NCBI GenBank assembly: GCA_020445765.1
Contig: JAGRFY010000017.1
Location: 1 to 62,778 of the forward strand
Direction of reading: 5' to 3'
From: Rhodocyclaceae bacterium
GTDB taxonomy: Bacteria > Pseudomonadota > Gammaproteobacteria > Burkholderiales > Rhodocyclaceae
DNA: 62,778 nt
This document shows, in pieces, positions 47,997-57,981 of this stretch. Within the stretch, counting starts at the first letter, position 1; every line of letters starts with the position of its first letter. The notes under the pieces are model-generated. The model saw nothing but the letters and a program-made list of their open reading frames with translations, was not told the origin of the DNA and ran no database searches. The position numbers and the translations under genes were made by a program.

Positions 47997-48767
47997 TCAG
48001 GCGCCGATCACCGTTCGCAGGCCGGCCAGCCGATGGCCGCGGGCAAGCAGGTGCTGGCGCAAGCGCATGGCGGTCACGACGGCTTGTGGGCCGTCGCCAT
48101 GGACGCAGATGCTGTGAATCTCGCTGGCGACTCGTTGGCCGTCGTGACTGAGCAGGCTGCCGGCCTCGAGCATGGCGTCGACATGACGGATGCACTCGTC
48201 GGCATCGTGGATCACCGCACCGGCTTCGCTGCGAGGCTGGAGCCGGCCGTCGGCAAGGTATCGGCGATCCGCGAATACCTCGAGGGCCACCGGCAGTCCC
48301 TGGTCGCGGCCAGCTTCGGCCAGCACCGAGGCTGCCGGTGCGAGCAGGATCAGGCCCGGATCGACGGCGTGGATCGCGCGCGCGATCGCCGCGGCCAGGT
48401 CGCGATCGACACAGGCCTGGTTGTTCAGGGCACCATGGGGCTTGACGTGGGTCAGCGAAGCGCCTTCCGCCGAGGCGAATGCGGACAGGGCACCGACCTG
48501 GTAGATCACCAGCGCCTCGACCTCGTGGGCTTCGAAGTGCATGGTACGGCGACCGAAGCCCTGCAGGTCCGGATACGACGGGTGAGCCCCGGTTTCGACG
48601 CCGGCCGCGAGTGCGTGCCGGAGCGTCGTGCGCATGACTCCGGGATCGCCCGCATGGAAGCCGCAGGCGATGCTGGCGGAATCGATCAGCGGCAACAGGG
48701 CGGTGTCGTCGCCCATGCGCCAGGCGCCGAAGGATTCGCCGAGATCGGCATTCAGGTTGATCATCAT
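47997..48767 (-). CDS. pxpA: 5-oxoprolinase subunit PxpA (LamB/YcsF family)
   Basis: PxpA works with PxpB and PxpC to open 5-oxoproline to glutamate using ATP. The 256-residue protein begins [20 protein letters not shown], the family signature, and contains [20 protein letters not shown] and [11 protein letters not shown], which supply metal- and substrate-binding residues. The start is ATG at 48767 (a second ATG follows at once) and overlaps the end of pxpC (ATGATGA). Gene order is pxpB-pxpC-pxpA with four-base overlaps, so all three subunits come from one message. Confidence 0.94.
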   Translation of the reverse strand: MMINLNADLGESFGAWRMGDDTALLPLIDSASIACGFHAGDPGVMRTTLRHALAAGVETGAHPSYPDLQGFGRRTMHFEAHEVEALVIYQVGALSAFASAEGASLTHVKPHGALNNQACVDRDLAAAIARAIHAVDPGLILLAPAASVLAEAGRDQGLPVALEVFADRRYLADGRLQPRSEAGAVIHDADECIRHVDAMLEAGSLLSHDGQRVASEIHSICVHGDGPQAVVTAMRLRQHLLARGHRLAGLRTVIGA

Positions 48768-49813
48768 GATGGGCTCCAGGTGCTCGGATCCAGCGCGTTG
48801 ACCGCGCAGCCTGCGATATTGGCACGGCCGAGGTCTGCCTCGGCAGCGATGAAGTCGCCGCGGCACTCGACGATTGTGCGCAGCAAGGCCGCAAGGCGGT
48901 CGGCGCGGGCGCGGGCGACGGCCTGGGCCGTGGCGACGTCGACCCAGGCGAATCGCACCGCGCTGCCCGGCCTCAGCGTGCCGATGCGCGGCAGGTCGGC
49001 GGTGATCACCGTGGCGATCTTGGGATAACCGCCGGCGGTCTGACCGTCGGCCAGCAGCACGATCGGAAGCCCGTTGCCCGGCACTTGCACACTACCGGGC
49101 ACGGTGGCGTCCGAGACGATTTCGCGACTGGCTGCGTCGCGGTGTGCCAGGGTTGGCCCGGCCAGTCGCATCCCCATCCGGTCGGCATCGCTTCCGATCC
49201 GATATTCCTCCGACGTCAGCCGGCCCAGCGCGGCGGACGCGAAATGATCGTCCTGGGGGCCGGCGACGATGCGGATCGGACCGGCTTCCGGCGTGGGCGC
49301 CTGCTGCAGTCGTCGTTCGAGGTGCCCGTCGGCCGGTGTCGCCGGCACCAGGTCTCCGGCTTCGAGATTGCGACCGTCGATGCCGCCGAGTCCGGCGCGA
49401 ACGTAGGTCGACGCGCTGCCGAGCTGGTTCGGAACGACGATGCCGGCAATCGCGATGGTGACGCAGCGCTGCTCGCCGATGCAGGTGAGCAGCCGGATCT
49501 CCTCGCCCTCGGCCAGCAGATGACTGCGCCAGGGTGCCAGCGGACACCGACCGTCGGCGCCACGGCGCTCGGCTGTCACGCTGCCGACCAGCGCCAGCCT
49601 GAATGCGCCGCCTTCTGCGCGCAGATGCAGGCCGCCGTCAAAGGCCTCCAGAACCGGTGCATCGGTGGCGTTGCCGACCAGTCGGTTGGCAATCTGCATC
49701 GCCACCGGGTCGAGGACGCCGGATGCCGGTACGCCGAGGTGGCGCCAGCCGTGCCGTCCGAGGTCCTGGATCGAGGTCATCGCGCCCGCAGCGACGACGC
49801 GCAGGCCGATCAT
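48764..49813 (-). CDS. pxpC: 5-oxoprolinase subunit PxpC (biotin-dependent carboxylase-like)
   Basis: The 349-residue protein belongs to the KipA/AHS2 family, the C half of urea-amidolyase-like enzymes. Typical segments are SIQDLGRHGWRHLGVPASGVLD, given as the core QDLGRHGWRHLGVP near residue 17, PNQLGSASTY, and near the C-terminus LLADGQTAGGYPKIATV. The frame is open into pxpB, but that part is antisense-like; the ATG at 49813 overlaps the pxpB stop by four bases. It acts with PxpA and PxpB in cleaving 5-oxoproline. Confidence 0.93.
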   Translation of the reverse strand: MIGLRVVAAGAMTSIQDLGRHGWRHLGVPASGVLDPVAMQIANRLVGNATDAPVLEAFDGGLHLRAEGGAFRLALVGSVTAERRGADGRCPLAPWRSHLLAEGEEIRLLTCIGEQRCVTIAIAGIVVPNQLGSASTYVRAGLGGIDGRNLEAGDLVPATPADGHLERRLQQAPTPEAGPIRIVAGPQDDHFASAALGRLTSEEYRIGSDADRMGMRLAGPTLAHRDAASREIVSDATVPGSVQVPGNGLPIVLLADGQTAGGYPKIATVITADLPRIGTLRPGSAVRFAWVDVATAQAVARARADRLAALLRTIVECRGDFIAAEADLGRANIAGCAVNALDPSTWSPS

Positions 49814-50568
49814 GCCGTCTCCCCAGACACCGCGTCGTGCCACTCCGAAGGCACCAGTCCGCCGTCCGCGATACGCTGTTCGATCGCCGCGAAGCGATCC
49901 GGCGGGATGTCGAAGAATCGCACCCGATCGCCGGGCGCCAGCAGTGCCGGTCTTGGGCGCGCCGGGTCGAACAGGGGCAGCGGGCAGCGGCCGATCAGAT
50001 GCCAGCCGCCCGGGCTCTCCCACGGATAGATTGCGGTGAGCGGGCCGGCGATGGCGACGCTGCCGGACGGCACCCGCAGGCGGGGATCGACGCGACGCGG
50101 CAGGCGCAGACTCGGTGCGACGCCGTCCATGAACGGGAATCCCGGCAGAAAGCCCAGCATGGCCACTCGGTAATGGCCGGCGGCGTGCAGCGCGCCGACC
50201 GCTTCCGGGGCGAATCGGGTGGCTTCGGCGACGGCGGTCAGATCGGGTCCGAAGATTCCGCCGTAGCATACCGGCAGGCGCCACGACTTCCCCGCCGGCC
50301 CGCTGTCGGGCCGCACGCCGGCCTGTACTTCGGCGATGCCGGCGGAGATCTCCGCCAGCGTGGCAACCAGTGGATCGTAGCGCAGCGTCACCGAACGGAA
50401 GGTCTGCACCACGTCGAGGATGCCGGGCAGGCGGCCACTGCTCGCCGCCTCGCGCAGCGCCGCGGACAGGGCTTCGACCCGGGCCAGCACCTGCTGATCG
50501 ATCACGTCGCCCAGCTCGATCGTGACCGCCCCGTCCCCGCATGGCAACAGGCGCATGGCGTCATTCAT
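49810..50568 (-). CDS. pxpB: 5-oxoprolinase subunit PxpB (KipI/AHS1 family)
   Basis: The 252-residue protein has the AHS1 domain. The N-terminal part (LLPCGDGAVTIELGD) is followed by the conserved core LPVCYGG, LGFLPGFPFMDG, and YPWESPGGWHLIGRCP. These residues form part of the cyclophilin-like fold shared with PxpC. It is the first gene of pxpBCA and is divergent from the EI24 membrane protein gene with a 167-bp gap that should carry the operon promoter. Confidence 0.94.
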   Translation of the reverse strand: MNDAMRLLPCGDGAVTIELGDVIDQQVLARVEALSAALREAASSGRLPGILDVVQTFRSVTLRYDPLVATLAEISAGIAEVQAGVRPDSGPAGKSWRLPVCYGGIFGPDLTAVAEATRFAPEAVGALHAAGHYRVAMLGFLPGFPFMDGVAPSLRLPRRVDPRLRVPSGSVAIAGPLTAIYPWESPGGWHLIGRCPLPLFDPARPRPALLAPGDRVRFFDIPPDRFAAIEQRIADGGLVPSEWHDAVSGETA

Positions 50569-50735
50569 GACGATGCGCCCGGTGACGACGCCGGCCCGGC
50601 CGCGCCACAGGAACTTGCCTTTCGCAGGCCGGCGGCGGCGAACCTCGGCGCAAGTCGCCTGTCAGCTGTAGATCGGCAGCCGAGGCGTTCCGGCTGCTCG
50701 CGATAGAATGTGTCGCAGGAGGTCATTCACGCAAT

Positions 50736-51488
50736 ATGTCACCGGTCATTCAAGCACTCGTCCGCGCGTTTCGCAGCCTCACGCGGGGGGACGTCATCTG
50801 GCATCTGGTCTGGCCCGGGCTCGCTTCCCTGGCGATCTGGGCGATCATGGCAACGATGTTCTGGGGCTCGCTGGTCGGCGGAGTCATGGGCTGGCTCGAC
50901 GGCTGGGACTGGCTCGGCTCGTGGATGAGCGATTCCGAACTCGGTGCCGGTTTCATCATGGTGCTGGTGCATATCGTCATCGGCCTGCTCCTGCTGCCGC
51001 TGGTCTATGTGACGGCGGCGCTGATCGTCGCCGCAGTGTCGCTGCCGATGATGCTCGAAAAAGTGGCCGCCACCGACTACGCGGACATCGAGCAGCGGGC
51101 CGGCGGCACCCAGGTCGGCAGTGTCACCAACGCCCTGCGCGCAGGTGCGCTGTTCGTTGTCGCCATGCTGCTGTCGCTGCCGCTGTGGCTGATACCCGGT
51201 CTGGGCTTACTGATACCGCTGCTGCTGACCGCATGGCTCAACCGCGAGGCGTTTCGCTACGACGCCCTGATGATGCACGCAGACCGCGACGAAATGAAGC
51301 TGGTCCCGCAAAAGAACGCGAGTGGCCTGATGATGCTCGGCGTCGGCTGCGCCGCGCTCGGATACGTGCCGGTGTTGAACCTGTTCGCGCCGGCATTCTG
51401 TGGTCTGGCCTTCGTGCATTACCTGCTCGAAGCGCTGCAGCAGCACCGCCAGTCCGCCGGCTGGGTGGTGCTGGACAAGGCTTCCTGA
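50736..51488 (+). CDS. EI24 domain membrane protein (CysZ-like)
   Basis: The 250-residue protein has about four to five hydrophobic segments (residues 22-45, 70-108, 138-165, 195-225) with the EI24/CysZ layout, including LPLWLIPGLGLLIPLLLTAWLNREAFRYDAL, given here as the core IPLLLTAWLNREAFRYDA. E. coli CysZ is a sulfate transporter, but many EI24 proteins lack a known role and no sulfur genes are nearby. The following gene starts nine bases after its stop, so the two are cotranscribed; this pairing is common in Betaproteobacteria. Confidence 0.82.
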   Translation: MSPVIQALVRAFRSLTRGDVIWHLVWPGLASLAIWAIMATMFWGSLVGGVMGWLDGWDWLGSWMSDSELGAGFIMVLVHIVIGLLLLPLVYVTAALIVAAVSLPMMLEKVAATDYADIEQRAGGTQVGSVTNALRAGALFVVAMLLSLPLWLIPGLGLLIPLLLTAWLNREAFRYDALMMHADRDEMKLVPQKNASGLMMLGVGCAALGYVPVLNLFAPAFCGLAFVHYLLEALQQHRQSAGWVVLDKAS

Positions 51489-51497
51489 GGTGGCGAG

Positions 51498-52247
51498 ATG
51501 GCCTTCGGCGCATTGATCATCGGTGACGAGATTCTGTCCGGGCGGCGCCAGGACCGGCACCTGGCGAAACTGATCGAACTGCTCGCCGCGCGTGGGCTGC
51601 GCCTTGCCTGGGCGCGCTATGCGGGCGACGAGCCGGTCCGCCTGGCGGCAACGCTGCGCGACAGCTTCTCGACCGGCGACCACGTGTTTTCGTTCGGTGG
51701 CATCGGCGCCACCCCGGATGACCAGACGCGCCAGTGTGCGGCCGCGGCGCTCGGCAGGGAGCTGGCGCTGCATCCCGACGCCGAGCGTGAGATCCGCATC
51801 CAGTTCGGCGACGACACCACCGAGCATCGATTGCGCATGGGGGTCTTCCCGAAGGGCAGTGAAATCATTCCCAACCCGTACAACCGGATCCCCGGCTTCT
51901 CGGTGTCCAGGCATTACTTCGTCCCCGGCTTTCCGGTGATGGCCTGGCCGATGGTCGAATGGGTGCTGGACCACTGGCTCGCCGATCTGCACAACCGCGA
52001 CGACTACACCGAAAGCGCGATCGTCGTCTGGGAAGCGATGGAAGGACGGCTGGTCGACCTGATGGAACGGATCAGTGAAGAACATCCTGCGCTGACCCTG
52101 TTCAGCCTGCCGACATTCGCCGAAGGCGGGCAGCGCCGCTCGCTGGAACTCGGCCTCAAGGGGGCATGTGCCGAAGTCGCGCAGGCGATGGACGAACTGC
52201 GCGCCGAAGTGAGCCGACGCGGCTACGAATGGCAGGACAAGTCCTGA
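51498..52247 (+). CDS. Molybdopterin-binding domain protein (MoaB/CinA-like)
   Basis: The 249-residue protein has a MoCF/molybdopterin-binding domain over its first ~170 residues: GALIIGDEILSGRRQDRHL at the start, and FSFGGIGATPDDQTRQ, the counterpart of the GGTGPTxDD motif with Ala in place of Pro. The domain is close to the N-terminal half of CinA, but the CinA deamidase half is missing. The catalytic or cofactor role is uncertain, and no molybdenum cofactor genes are in the window. It follows the EI24 gene in an operon. Confidence 0.85.
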   Translation: MAFGALIIGDEILSGRRQDRHLAKLIELLAARGLRLAWARYAGDEPVRLAATLRDSFSTGDHVFSFGGIGATPDDQTRQCAAAALGRELALHPDAEREIRIQFGDDTTEHRLRMGVFPKGSEIIPNPYNRIPGFSVSRHYFVPGFPVMAWPMVEWVLDHWLADLHNRDDYTESAIVVWEAMEGRLVDLMERISEEHPALTLFSLPTFAEGGQRRSLELGLKGACAEVAQAMDELRAEVSRRGYEWQDKS

Positions 52248-52255
52248 GGTCCGGC

Positions 52256-52639
52256 TCAGTCGTCGCGCGCGAGACCCAGGGCCGCGAGTTCCTCGGCCGA
52301 CAGCCGGGAGAGCGCCTGCGCCCGCAATTCGTCCTTTCGCATCTTGTGCTGGAAGTCCACGTCGACCGCGATCAGCGGATCGGAAGGATCGCCGAGTCGG
52401 TAGGCCTCTTGGGCATCGAGGTTGATCAGCACCCGGATCTCACGCACCTCGGCGAGGTCATGGGCGCCTGCCGCCTGCCGCGCATAGGCGCGCGCATCCG
52501 CTTCGCGGGTGAATACACCCTTGAGATGGTCCTTGTTGAGCAGCCGCAGCCACACGCCCCAGACGTTGGCGATGCGGGCACGGAATGGCGAGTCGATGGT
52601 CTGCGTCGCACGATGCGTGGCGGTTTCGATGCGGCTCAT
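52256..52639 (-). CDS. Small protein of unknown function
   Basis: The ~127-residue protein has no motif I recognise. It has mixed charge, no membrane segment and no signal peptide. It contains VWGVWLRLLNKDHLKGVF, an acidic middle and a C-terminal helical tail (RAQALSRLSAEELAALGLA). A GTG at 52648 would extend it by three residues. It is convergent with the molybdopterin-binding-like gene and divergent from the YgjP-like gene. Codon use matches its neighbours, so it is probably real. Confidence 0.65.
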   Translation of the reverse strand: MSRIETATHRATQTIDSPFRARIANVWGVWLRLLNKDHLKGVFTREADARAYARQAAGAHDLAEVREIRVLINLDAQEAYRLGDPSDPLIAVDVDFQHKMRKDELRAQALSRLSAEELAALGLARDD

Positions 52640-52692
52640 CTGAATCACGTAGCGAACGAGGTGGCTGCATTATCATCCGGGACGAGGCTGCG

Positions 52693-53475
52693 TTGAAAGT
52701 GCGTGGGCGCGGATCGGAATTCCGTCACGGAGAACCCGAGCATCATGTCGTTTCGGTCGATGGGCTGGCGCTCACGGTATTGCTCAGGCGTGGCGCGCGC
52801 AGGACACTGAGTCTGCGCGTCGACGAGCGAGGGACGCGCGTCGATGCACCGCGTGGCGCAGCGATCGACAGCATCGAGGGGTTCGTCCGTGAGCACGCCG
52901 ACTGGATTCAACGGCATGTGGCCCGCATTGCGCAGGCGCGAACCGAAGCCGCGATCGAGATCGCCGATGGCATCCGCCTCGACTTGTTTGGCGAGTCGTG
53001 CGTCGTGCGACTCGTGGCGGGGCGCCGGACTGCAGGCTGGGGCGACGACGAGATGGCGATATTGCTGCTGCCGGCGGCAAGTCCGCTGCCGGCACTGGAG
53101 CGGGCGGTTCGAAATCACGCGCGGCAATGGTTCGAGCGGCGCGTTCGATTTCATTGCGAGCGCTTGGGCGAGCCGTCGCCCCCGGTTGCACTCAGTTCGG
53201 CGCGACGACGGTGGGGCAGTTGCAGCCGCCGCAGCGGCATCCGCCTGCACTGGAAGCTGGCCCTGCTGCCGGTGGCGCTGGCCGACTACGTCGTTGCCCA
53301 CGAGGTCGCGCACCTGCGCGAAATGAATCATTCGAGCCGATTCTGGGCGTTGGTCGCAGGCTTGTATCCGGATTGGCGTGCCGCACGTGCGGCCTTGCGC
53401 GCACGCGCCGGGTGCCTGCCCGAATTCGTCACCGCCGCCGATACCGGTGGCATGCCGGGAGTGGAGTCACGATGA
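52693..53475 (+). CDS. YgjP-like (DUF45/M48-type) metal-dependent hydrolase
   Basis: The ~260-residue protein has the zinc-protease-like motif [16 protein letters not shown] near residue 203 (HExxH, with the third ligand His in NHS) after [17 protein letters not shown] (WGSC motif). Both are the signature of the DUF45/YgjP family (M48-like). An N-terminal [19 protein letters not shown] block is also typical. I place the start at a TTG at 52693, since no in-frame ATG precedes the conserved part; a GTG at 52699 is possible. Its stop overlaps the start of the glyoxalase gene (ATGA). The substrate is unknown. Confidence 0.83.
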   Translation: MKVRGRGSEFRHGEPEHHVVSVDGLALTVLLRRGARRTLSLRVDERGTRVDAPRGAAIDSIEGFVREHADWIQRHVARIAQARTEAAIEIADGIRLDLFGESCVVRLVAGRRTAGWGDDEMAILLLPAASPLPALERAVRNHARQWFERRVRFHCERLGEPSPPVALSSARRRWGSCSRRSGIRLHWKLALLPVALADYVVAHEVAHLREMNHSSRFWALVAGLYPDWRAARAALRARAGCLPEFVTAADTGGMPGVESR

Positions 53476-53858
53476 GACTGTTGCATACGATGTTGCGGGT
53501 CGGCAATCTGGATCGATCGATCGCCTTCTATACCGAGGTGCTGGGTATGCGTCTGCTCAGGCGAAAGGACTATCCGGAGGGGAAATTCACGCTCGCCTTC
53601 GTCGGCTATCGACCCGAGAGCGAGGCGGCGGTGCTGGAACTGACCCACAACTGGGACACGACCGAATATGCGCTCGGTGACGGCTATGGCCACATCGCAC
53701 TCGAGGTGCCCGACGCCTATCGCGCCTGCGACGAGATCCGCGCACGCGGTGGCAAGGTGGTCAGGGAGGCCGGGCCGATGAAGCACGGCAGCACCGTCAT
53801 CGCCTTTGTCGAGGATCCTGACGGCTACAAGATCGAGCTGATCCAGAGTCAGGCCTGA
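53472..53858 (+). CDS. gloA: Lactoylglutathione lyase (glyoxalase I)
   Basis: GloA converts the methylglyoxal-glutathione adduct to S-lactoylglutathione. The 128-residue protein has the full family sequence pattern: [20 protein letters not shown] near the start with the first metal His (LHTMLRV), LELTHNWDT with the Glu ligand, GYGHIALEV with the second His, and [14 protein letters not shown] with the last Glu. The size is normal for a Ni-type enzyme. The ATG at 53472 overlaps the YgjP-like stop. Its last 10 bases overlap the tail of the third hybrid kinase on the other strand. Confidence 0.95.
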   Translation: MRLLHTMLRVGNLDRSIAFYTEVLGMRLLRRKDYPEGKFTLAFVGYRPESEAAVLELTHNWDTTEYALGDGYGHIALEVPDAYRACDEIRARGGKVVREAGPMKHGSTVIAFVEDPDGYKIELIQSQA

Positions 53859-56800
53859 TGGGCTGCACTGCCGCTGGTGGATTTCTCGTGCAGCCGCTTG
53901 CCGAGGGCCGCGGCGAGGGTGTCCATCTCGGACCAAAGCGCCTTGAGATCGTCCTCCATCCCCTTGGCATTGCCGGCGCGGCAGCGCTTCTCGACCCGTG
54001 AGACGGCCGACAGCGTGGCCTCGGCCATGAAGCTGCCGACCGAACCGCCAATCGCATGAACGGCCGAATGGGCCGCGTGAAGGTCGCCCAGGGCGGCGGC
54101 TTCGCGCAGCCGCATGCGAAGGGACAGATCGCTATCGAGGTAGACGTGGATCAGCTGGTCGAGCAGGTCCTCGTCATGGTCGAGGTATTGAAGCGCCTTC
54201 CCCTCGTCGAACACCTTCAGGGTCGAGCCGCCCGTACTGCTCTGGCGTACGGCAGTCTCCTCGCGTGGCAACGCGCCCTGTGAGTACTTGCCGATCACAC
54301 CGACCAGCGCCGCGACGTTGAGCGGCAGATCGAGCGTCTGGGTTGCGCCGGCCGACTCCAGCGACATCGCCATTTCGGTGTGGCCTGACGGGACCAGCGC
54401 AATGATCGGCAGATCGACGGCGGTGGCGCTGTCCGAGGCGCGCAGCCGGACCAGCACCGTGACCGCATCGGGAGATCCGAGCAACGCGTCGATGATGATC
54501 AGGTCGAAATGGGCGGCATGGCAGGATTCGACCGCTTCGACACCGTTGCCGACCCAGTGGACGACGTGGCCGAGCGCCTCGAGCGGCGCGACGACGTCCT
54601 TGCCGCTGTCGTGGGTTGCCACCAGGATCTGCAGGCTGCGGCGCTTCTCACGCAGGCTGTGGCGGGTGATCAGGTTTTCGGCACGGCGGTTGCCGAGCGC
54701 GAGCATGACCGCGTCGAGCAGGTCGAGCGACTTGAACGGTCGCGTCAGGTAGGCGTTGACGCCGATCTGCCGGCACTGGGCGGCGTCGCCGCGCTGTCCG
54801 GAAGAAGCGGCCAGCACCACGACAGGTTGATGGATCGTCGGATCACGCCTCAGGTTGCGGGCCAGTTCGAAGGCGTCCATGTCCTTCAGCCGATCGCTCA
54901 GCACTACCGCATGGAACGGTGAACCATTGCTCGAGCTCTGGCGCAGGCGCGCCAGCACGCGGATGCCCATGTGCTCGACTTCGGGCCGCAACTGCCATTC
55001 GGCCAGGGCATCGGTCAGGTGCGAGGTCTCGTAGCCGGATTCGCCCGCAACCATGAGCCGCAGGGAATCCAGCGCGAACTCGTCGCTGTCGTCGATGCTT
55101 TCCGGTTGGCGGGGCAGGCGGACCGTGAATGTGAATGTGCTGCCGACGCCGGGTTCGCTGTCGAGCTCCAGACGGCCACCCATGCGATCCACCAGCCGGC
55201 TCGCGATCGCCAGTCCGAGTCCGGTGCCGCCGAAGCGACGGGTGGCGGACTCGTCGGCCTGGGTGAAGGCTTCGAATATGCGCTCCCGCTGCTCGGGCGC
55301 GATGCCGATGCCGGTATCCTCGATCGCGAAGCACAGTGTGCATTCCGAGTCGTCCACCTGCTCTGCCGTGACGCGGGCGACGACGTGACCCGATTCGGTG
55401 AACTTGATGGCGTTGTCCACGAGGTTGTGCAACACCTGTCTCAGGCGATGCGGGTCGCCCTCCAGATTGTCGGGCACGGTCGGATCGATGCGGTATTCGA
55501 GCAGCAGGTTCCTGTCGACCGCGTCCGCCCGCAGGGTGGCGAAGGACTGCTCGACGCAGTCGCGCAGTCCGAACGGAAGCTGCTCGAAATCAAGACGTCC
55601 AGATTCGATCTTCGAGAAGTCCAGGATTTCGTTGATGATCGCCAGCAGGCGCTCGGCCGATGTCCGCACTTGGCGCATGAACTCGGCCTGCTCCTCGTTG
55701 AGCCCGGATTCGAGGGCCAGGTCGGTCATGCCGATGATGGCATTCATCGGCGTTCGCAGTTCGTGGCTCATGTTCGCAAGGAACGAACTCTTGGTGCGGT
55801 TGGCTTCCTCGGCCATCTCCTTGCCTTCGACAAGGCCCAGCTCGTTCTGCTTGTGCGCGGTGATATCCGCTGCCGAACCCGAATAGCCCAGCAGCAATCC
55901 GTCTTCGATGCGCGGACGGATCCGGACGTTGAACCATTGCGGAGAACCCCGTTCGTCTTCGATACGGATTTCCAGCGCTTCGTCCGCGTTGCCGCGATCG
56001 GCGAGATCCTGCAGGGCGTCGATCAGTTGTTCGACCTCCGCGGCAGAGCTGCAAAGTAGGCTGGCCAGCGGCTGCCCGATCATCTGCTCGATGCCACGGC
56101 TGATGAACCTCTGCCATGCCGGGTTCAGGTATTCGACATGAAAATCCGCGTCGACTTCGAAGGCCAGTTCCCGCAGGTTGTCGAGCATCCATCTGAAGCG
56201 CCGCTCGCTCTTCGCGAGCGACTCACGGTCGTGCTTGAGACGCCGGGCGGTGTCGTTGAGCACGCGCTCGAGCCGAACCAGCTCGGCCGAGCGGTCGTCG
56301 ATCCGAAGCCCGTCCTCGGCATCGCCCAGGCGCTCCGCGAAATCCGCAATCTGCGACAACGAACGCATCGGCTTCGACAGCGCCAGCAGCGCACATCCGG
56401 CGCCCAGCAGCAACAGCAGGACACCGACGAGGGCCGAATCTTCGACCAGGTGAGCCCGTGCCTCCCGCGCCGGCACGTTGTCCATCTCGACCCGCAACCA
56501 TTCGCTGGAGACGAAGCCCGGCGCCAGCGGAATCCATGCCGACACGTGGGCGTCGTGGCTGAGGGTCGTGGGCGCCGGCACCGACGGCACGCTGCGACGC
56601 CCGTCGCCGGACACGCCGTCGTCGGCGCCCAGCAGTCTGGCTCGGACGCTGCCGTTTGGACGCACCAGTTCCACCGAGAGCAGGCCGCTGCTACGCGCGT
56701 GACGATTCAGTTGGGCGATCAACGCGCTAGAGCGTTCGGTGATCTGTGCGCGACCGTCGCGGGCGGCGAGATCGTCGGCAATCAGCCTGGCGACGACGGT

Positions 56801-56947
56801 GGCCTGGTTGCGAATCAGGTCTTCGACGAATGCGGTCTGCTCGAAGGCAGTGTACGCGGTGTATGCCGCGAGCACGGCCAACAGCAGGCTGCCGATCAGT
56901 GCGGCCAGCCGGAAGCGAAAGGACTTGATCAGGGCTCGCACCGACAT
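53849..56947 (-). CDS. Hybrid histidine kinase with PAS, two degenerate receivers and HPt
   Basis: The ~1032-residue kinase has TM1 (14-34), a periplasmic region, TM2 (about 175-195), HAMP, a PAS domain (about 265-375), HisKA with His395 ([15 protein letters not shown]), and an ATPase domain ([20 protein letters not shown]). Two receiver-like domains follow (about 640-760 and 770-890). The first lacks the acidic pair and has TRPF for TKPF. The second keeps IIIDALLG but has lost the lysine (DLPL). A C-terminal HPt ([11 protein letters not shown]) is intact. Phosphate transfer through the fused receivers may be impaired. The ATG at 56947 overlaps the HD-GYP gene's stop by one base. Confidence 0.92.
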   Translation of the reverse strand: MSVRALIKSFRFRLAALIGSLLLAVLAAYTAYTAFEQTAFVEDLIRNQATVVARLIADDLAARDGRAQITERSSALIAQLNRHARSSGLLSVELVRPNGSVRARLLGADDGVSGDGRRSVPSVPAPTTLSHDAHVSAWIPLAPGFVSSEWLRVEMDNVPAREARAHLVEDSALVGVLLLLLGAGCALLALSKPMRSLSQIADFAERLGDAEDGLRIDDRSAELVRLERVLNDTARRLKHDRESLAKSERRFRWMLDNLRELAFEVDADFHVEYLNPAWQRFISRGIEQMIGQPLASLLCSSAAEVEQLIDALQDLADRGNADEALEIRIEDERGSPQWFNVRIRPRIEDGLLLGYSGSAADITAHKQNELGLVEGKEMAEEANRTKSSFLANMSHELRTPMNAIIGMTDLALESGLNEEQAEFMRQVRTSAERLLAIINEILDFSKIESGRLDFEQLPFGLRDCVEQSFATLRADAVDRNLLLEYRIDPTVPDNLEGDPHRLRQVLHNLVDNAIKFTESGHVVARVTAEQVDDSECTLCFAIEDTGIGIAPEQRERIFEAFTQADESATRRFGGTGLGLAIASRLVDRMGGRLELDSEPGVGSTFTFTVRLPRQPESIDDSDEFALDSLRLMVAGESGYETSHLTDALAEWQLRPEVEHMGIRVLARLRQSSSNGSPFHAVVLSDRLKDMDAFELARNLRRDPTIHQPVVVLAASSGQRGDAAQCRQIGVNAYLTRPFKSLDLLDAVMLALGNRRAENLITRHSLREKRRSLQILVATHDSGKDVVAPLEALGHVVHWVGNGVEAVESCHAAHFDLIIIDALLGSPDAVTVLVRLRASDSATAVDLPIIALVPSGHTEMAMSLESAGATQTLDLPLNVAALVGVIGKYSQGALPREETAVRQSSTGGSTLKVFDEGKALQYLDHDEDLLDQLIHVYLDSDLSLRMRLREAAALGDLHAAHSAVHAIGGSVGSFMAEATLSAVSRVEKRCRAGNAKGMEDDLKALWSEMDTLAAALGKRLHEKSTSGSAAHQA

Positions 56948-57981
56948 CAGTCCTCGCCGAATCGCTCGCGGATCGCGAGCACCTGTTGCCACGCGCCGAG
57001 AAAGGCGTCGATGCAGGCCGGGTCGAAGTGGTTGCCCCGGCCGGAAATGAGGTGCGCACGCGCGTCTTCGAGACTCCAGGCCTTCTTGTAGGGACGGCTC
57101 GAGGTGAGGGCGTCGAACACGTCGGCGACGGCGACGATGCGCCCTTCGAGGGGAATGTCCTCACCGGCCAGCGCGCGCGGGTAGCCCGCGCCGTCGAATC
57201 GTTCATGGTGCGAAAGCGCAATGCTGGCAGCCAACTGGATCACTGGCGAACTCGACTCGTTGAGGATGTCGAAGCCGTGCTTGGGATGCCCCTTCATGAT
57301 CTCGAATTCTTCGGTTGTCAGGCGGCCCGGCTTGAGCAGGATGCTGTCGGGGATTCCGAGCTTGCCGACATCGTGCATCGGCGCGGCCAGCAGAATGCCT
57401 TCCTGGTATTCCCGGTCGACCTCGAGCCGAGCGGCGATCAGCTCGGAATAGTGGGACATGCGCTGGATATGGGCACCGGTCTCGGGGTCGCGGAATTCGG
57501 CGGCCCGGGCAAGTCGGGTGACCATCTCCCGCTCCCGGGCGAGAATCTCCCGGGTCGCATGGGCCACCTCGTCCGCCAGCAAGCGGGCGCGCTCGCGGGT
57601 CGCCAGGTGGGCGCGCCGCAGCGCGAGCATGTTGCGCACGCGTGGCAGGAATTCGTGGCGATCGATCGGCTTGTTCAAGAAGTCCGTGGCGCCACCCTGC
57701 AGTGCGTCGTATCGGGTCTGCTTCTCGTGGTCCGCCGTCACCATCAGGATCGGCACGTCTTCGTGTGTCGGGATGGCCTTGAATCGCTTGATGAATTCGA
57801 TGCCGTCGATGATCGGCATCATGTAGTCCACGATCAACAGATCCAGTTGGTGCATCGCACACCACTCGATCGCGTCGCGTGGATCGGAAAAGGTTACCGG
57901 CTCGCAGTCCACGAGTTTGCCGATCAACGTCTGCATGAGCGTGAGGTTGAGCGGCGTGTCGTCGACGATGAGAACCTTCAT
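56947..57981 (-). CDS. Receiver-HD-GYP c-di-GMP phosphodiesterase
   Basis: The 344-residue protein has an N-terminal receiver (VDD at 6-8, Asp52 in LLIVDYMMPIIDG, Lys104 in LNKP), a coiled-coil linker (about 120-155) and an HD-GYP domain: GAHIQRMSHYS, APMHDVGKLGIPDSILLKPG (core HDVGKLGIPD), MKGHPKHG and SHHERFDGAGYP. All metal ligands and the GYP motif are present, so it should cleave c-di-GMP to GMP. Its receiver is intact, unlike those of the kinase encoded directly downstream, so it is the natural phosphoacceptor for that kinase. The ATG at 57981 begins MKVLIVDD. Confidence 0.95.
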   Translation of the reverse strand: MKVLIVDDTPLNLTLMQTLIGKLVDCEPVTFSDPRDAIEWCAMHQLDLLIVDYMMPIIDGIEFIKRFKAIPTHEDVPILMVTADHEKQTRYDALQGGATDFLNKPIDRHEFLPRVRNMLALRRAHLATRERARLLADEVAHATREILAREREMVTRLARAAEFRDPETGAHIQRMSHYSELIAARLEVDREYQEGILLAAPMHDVGKLGIPDSILLKPGRLTTEEFEIMKGHPKHGFDILNESSSPVIQLAASIALSHHERFDGAGYPRALAGEDIPLEGRIVAVADVFDALTSSRPYKKAWSLEDARAHLISGRGNHFDPACIDAFLGAWQQVLAIRERFGED

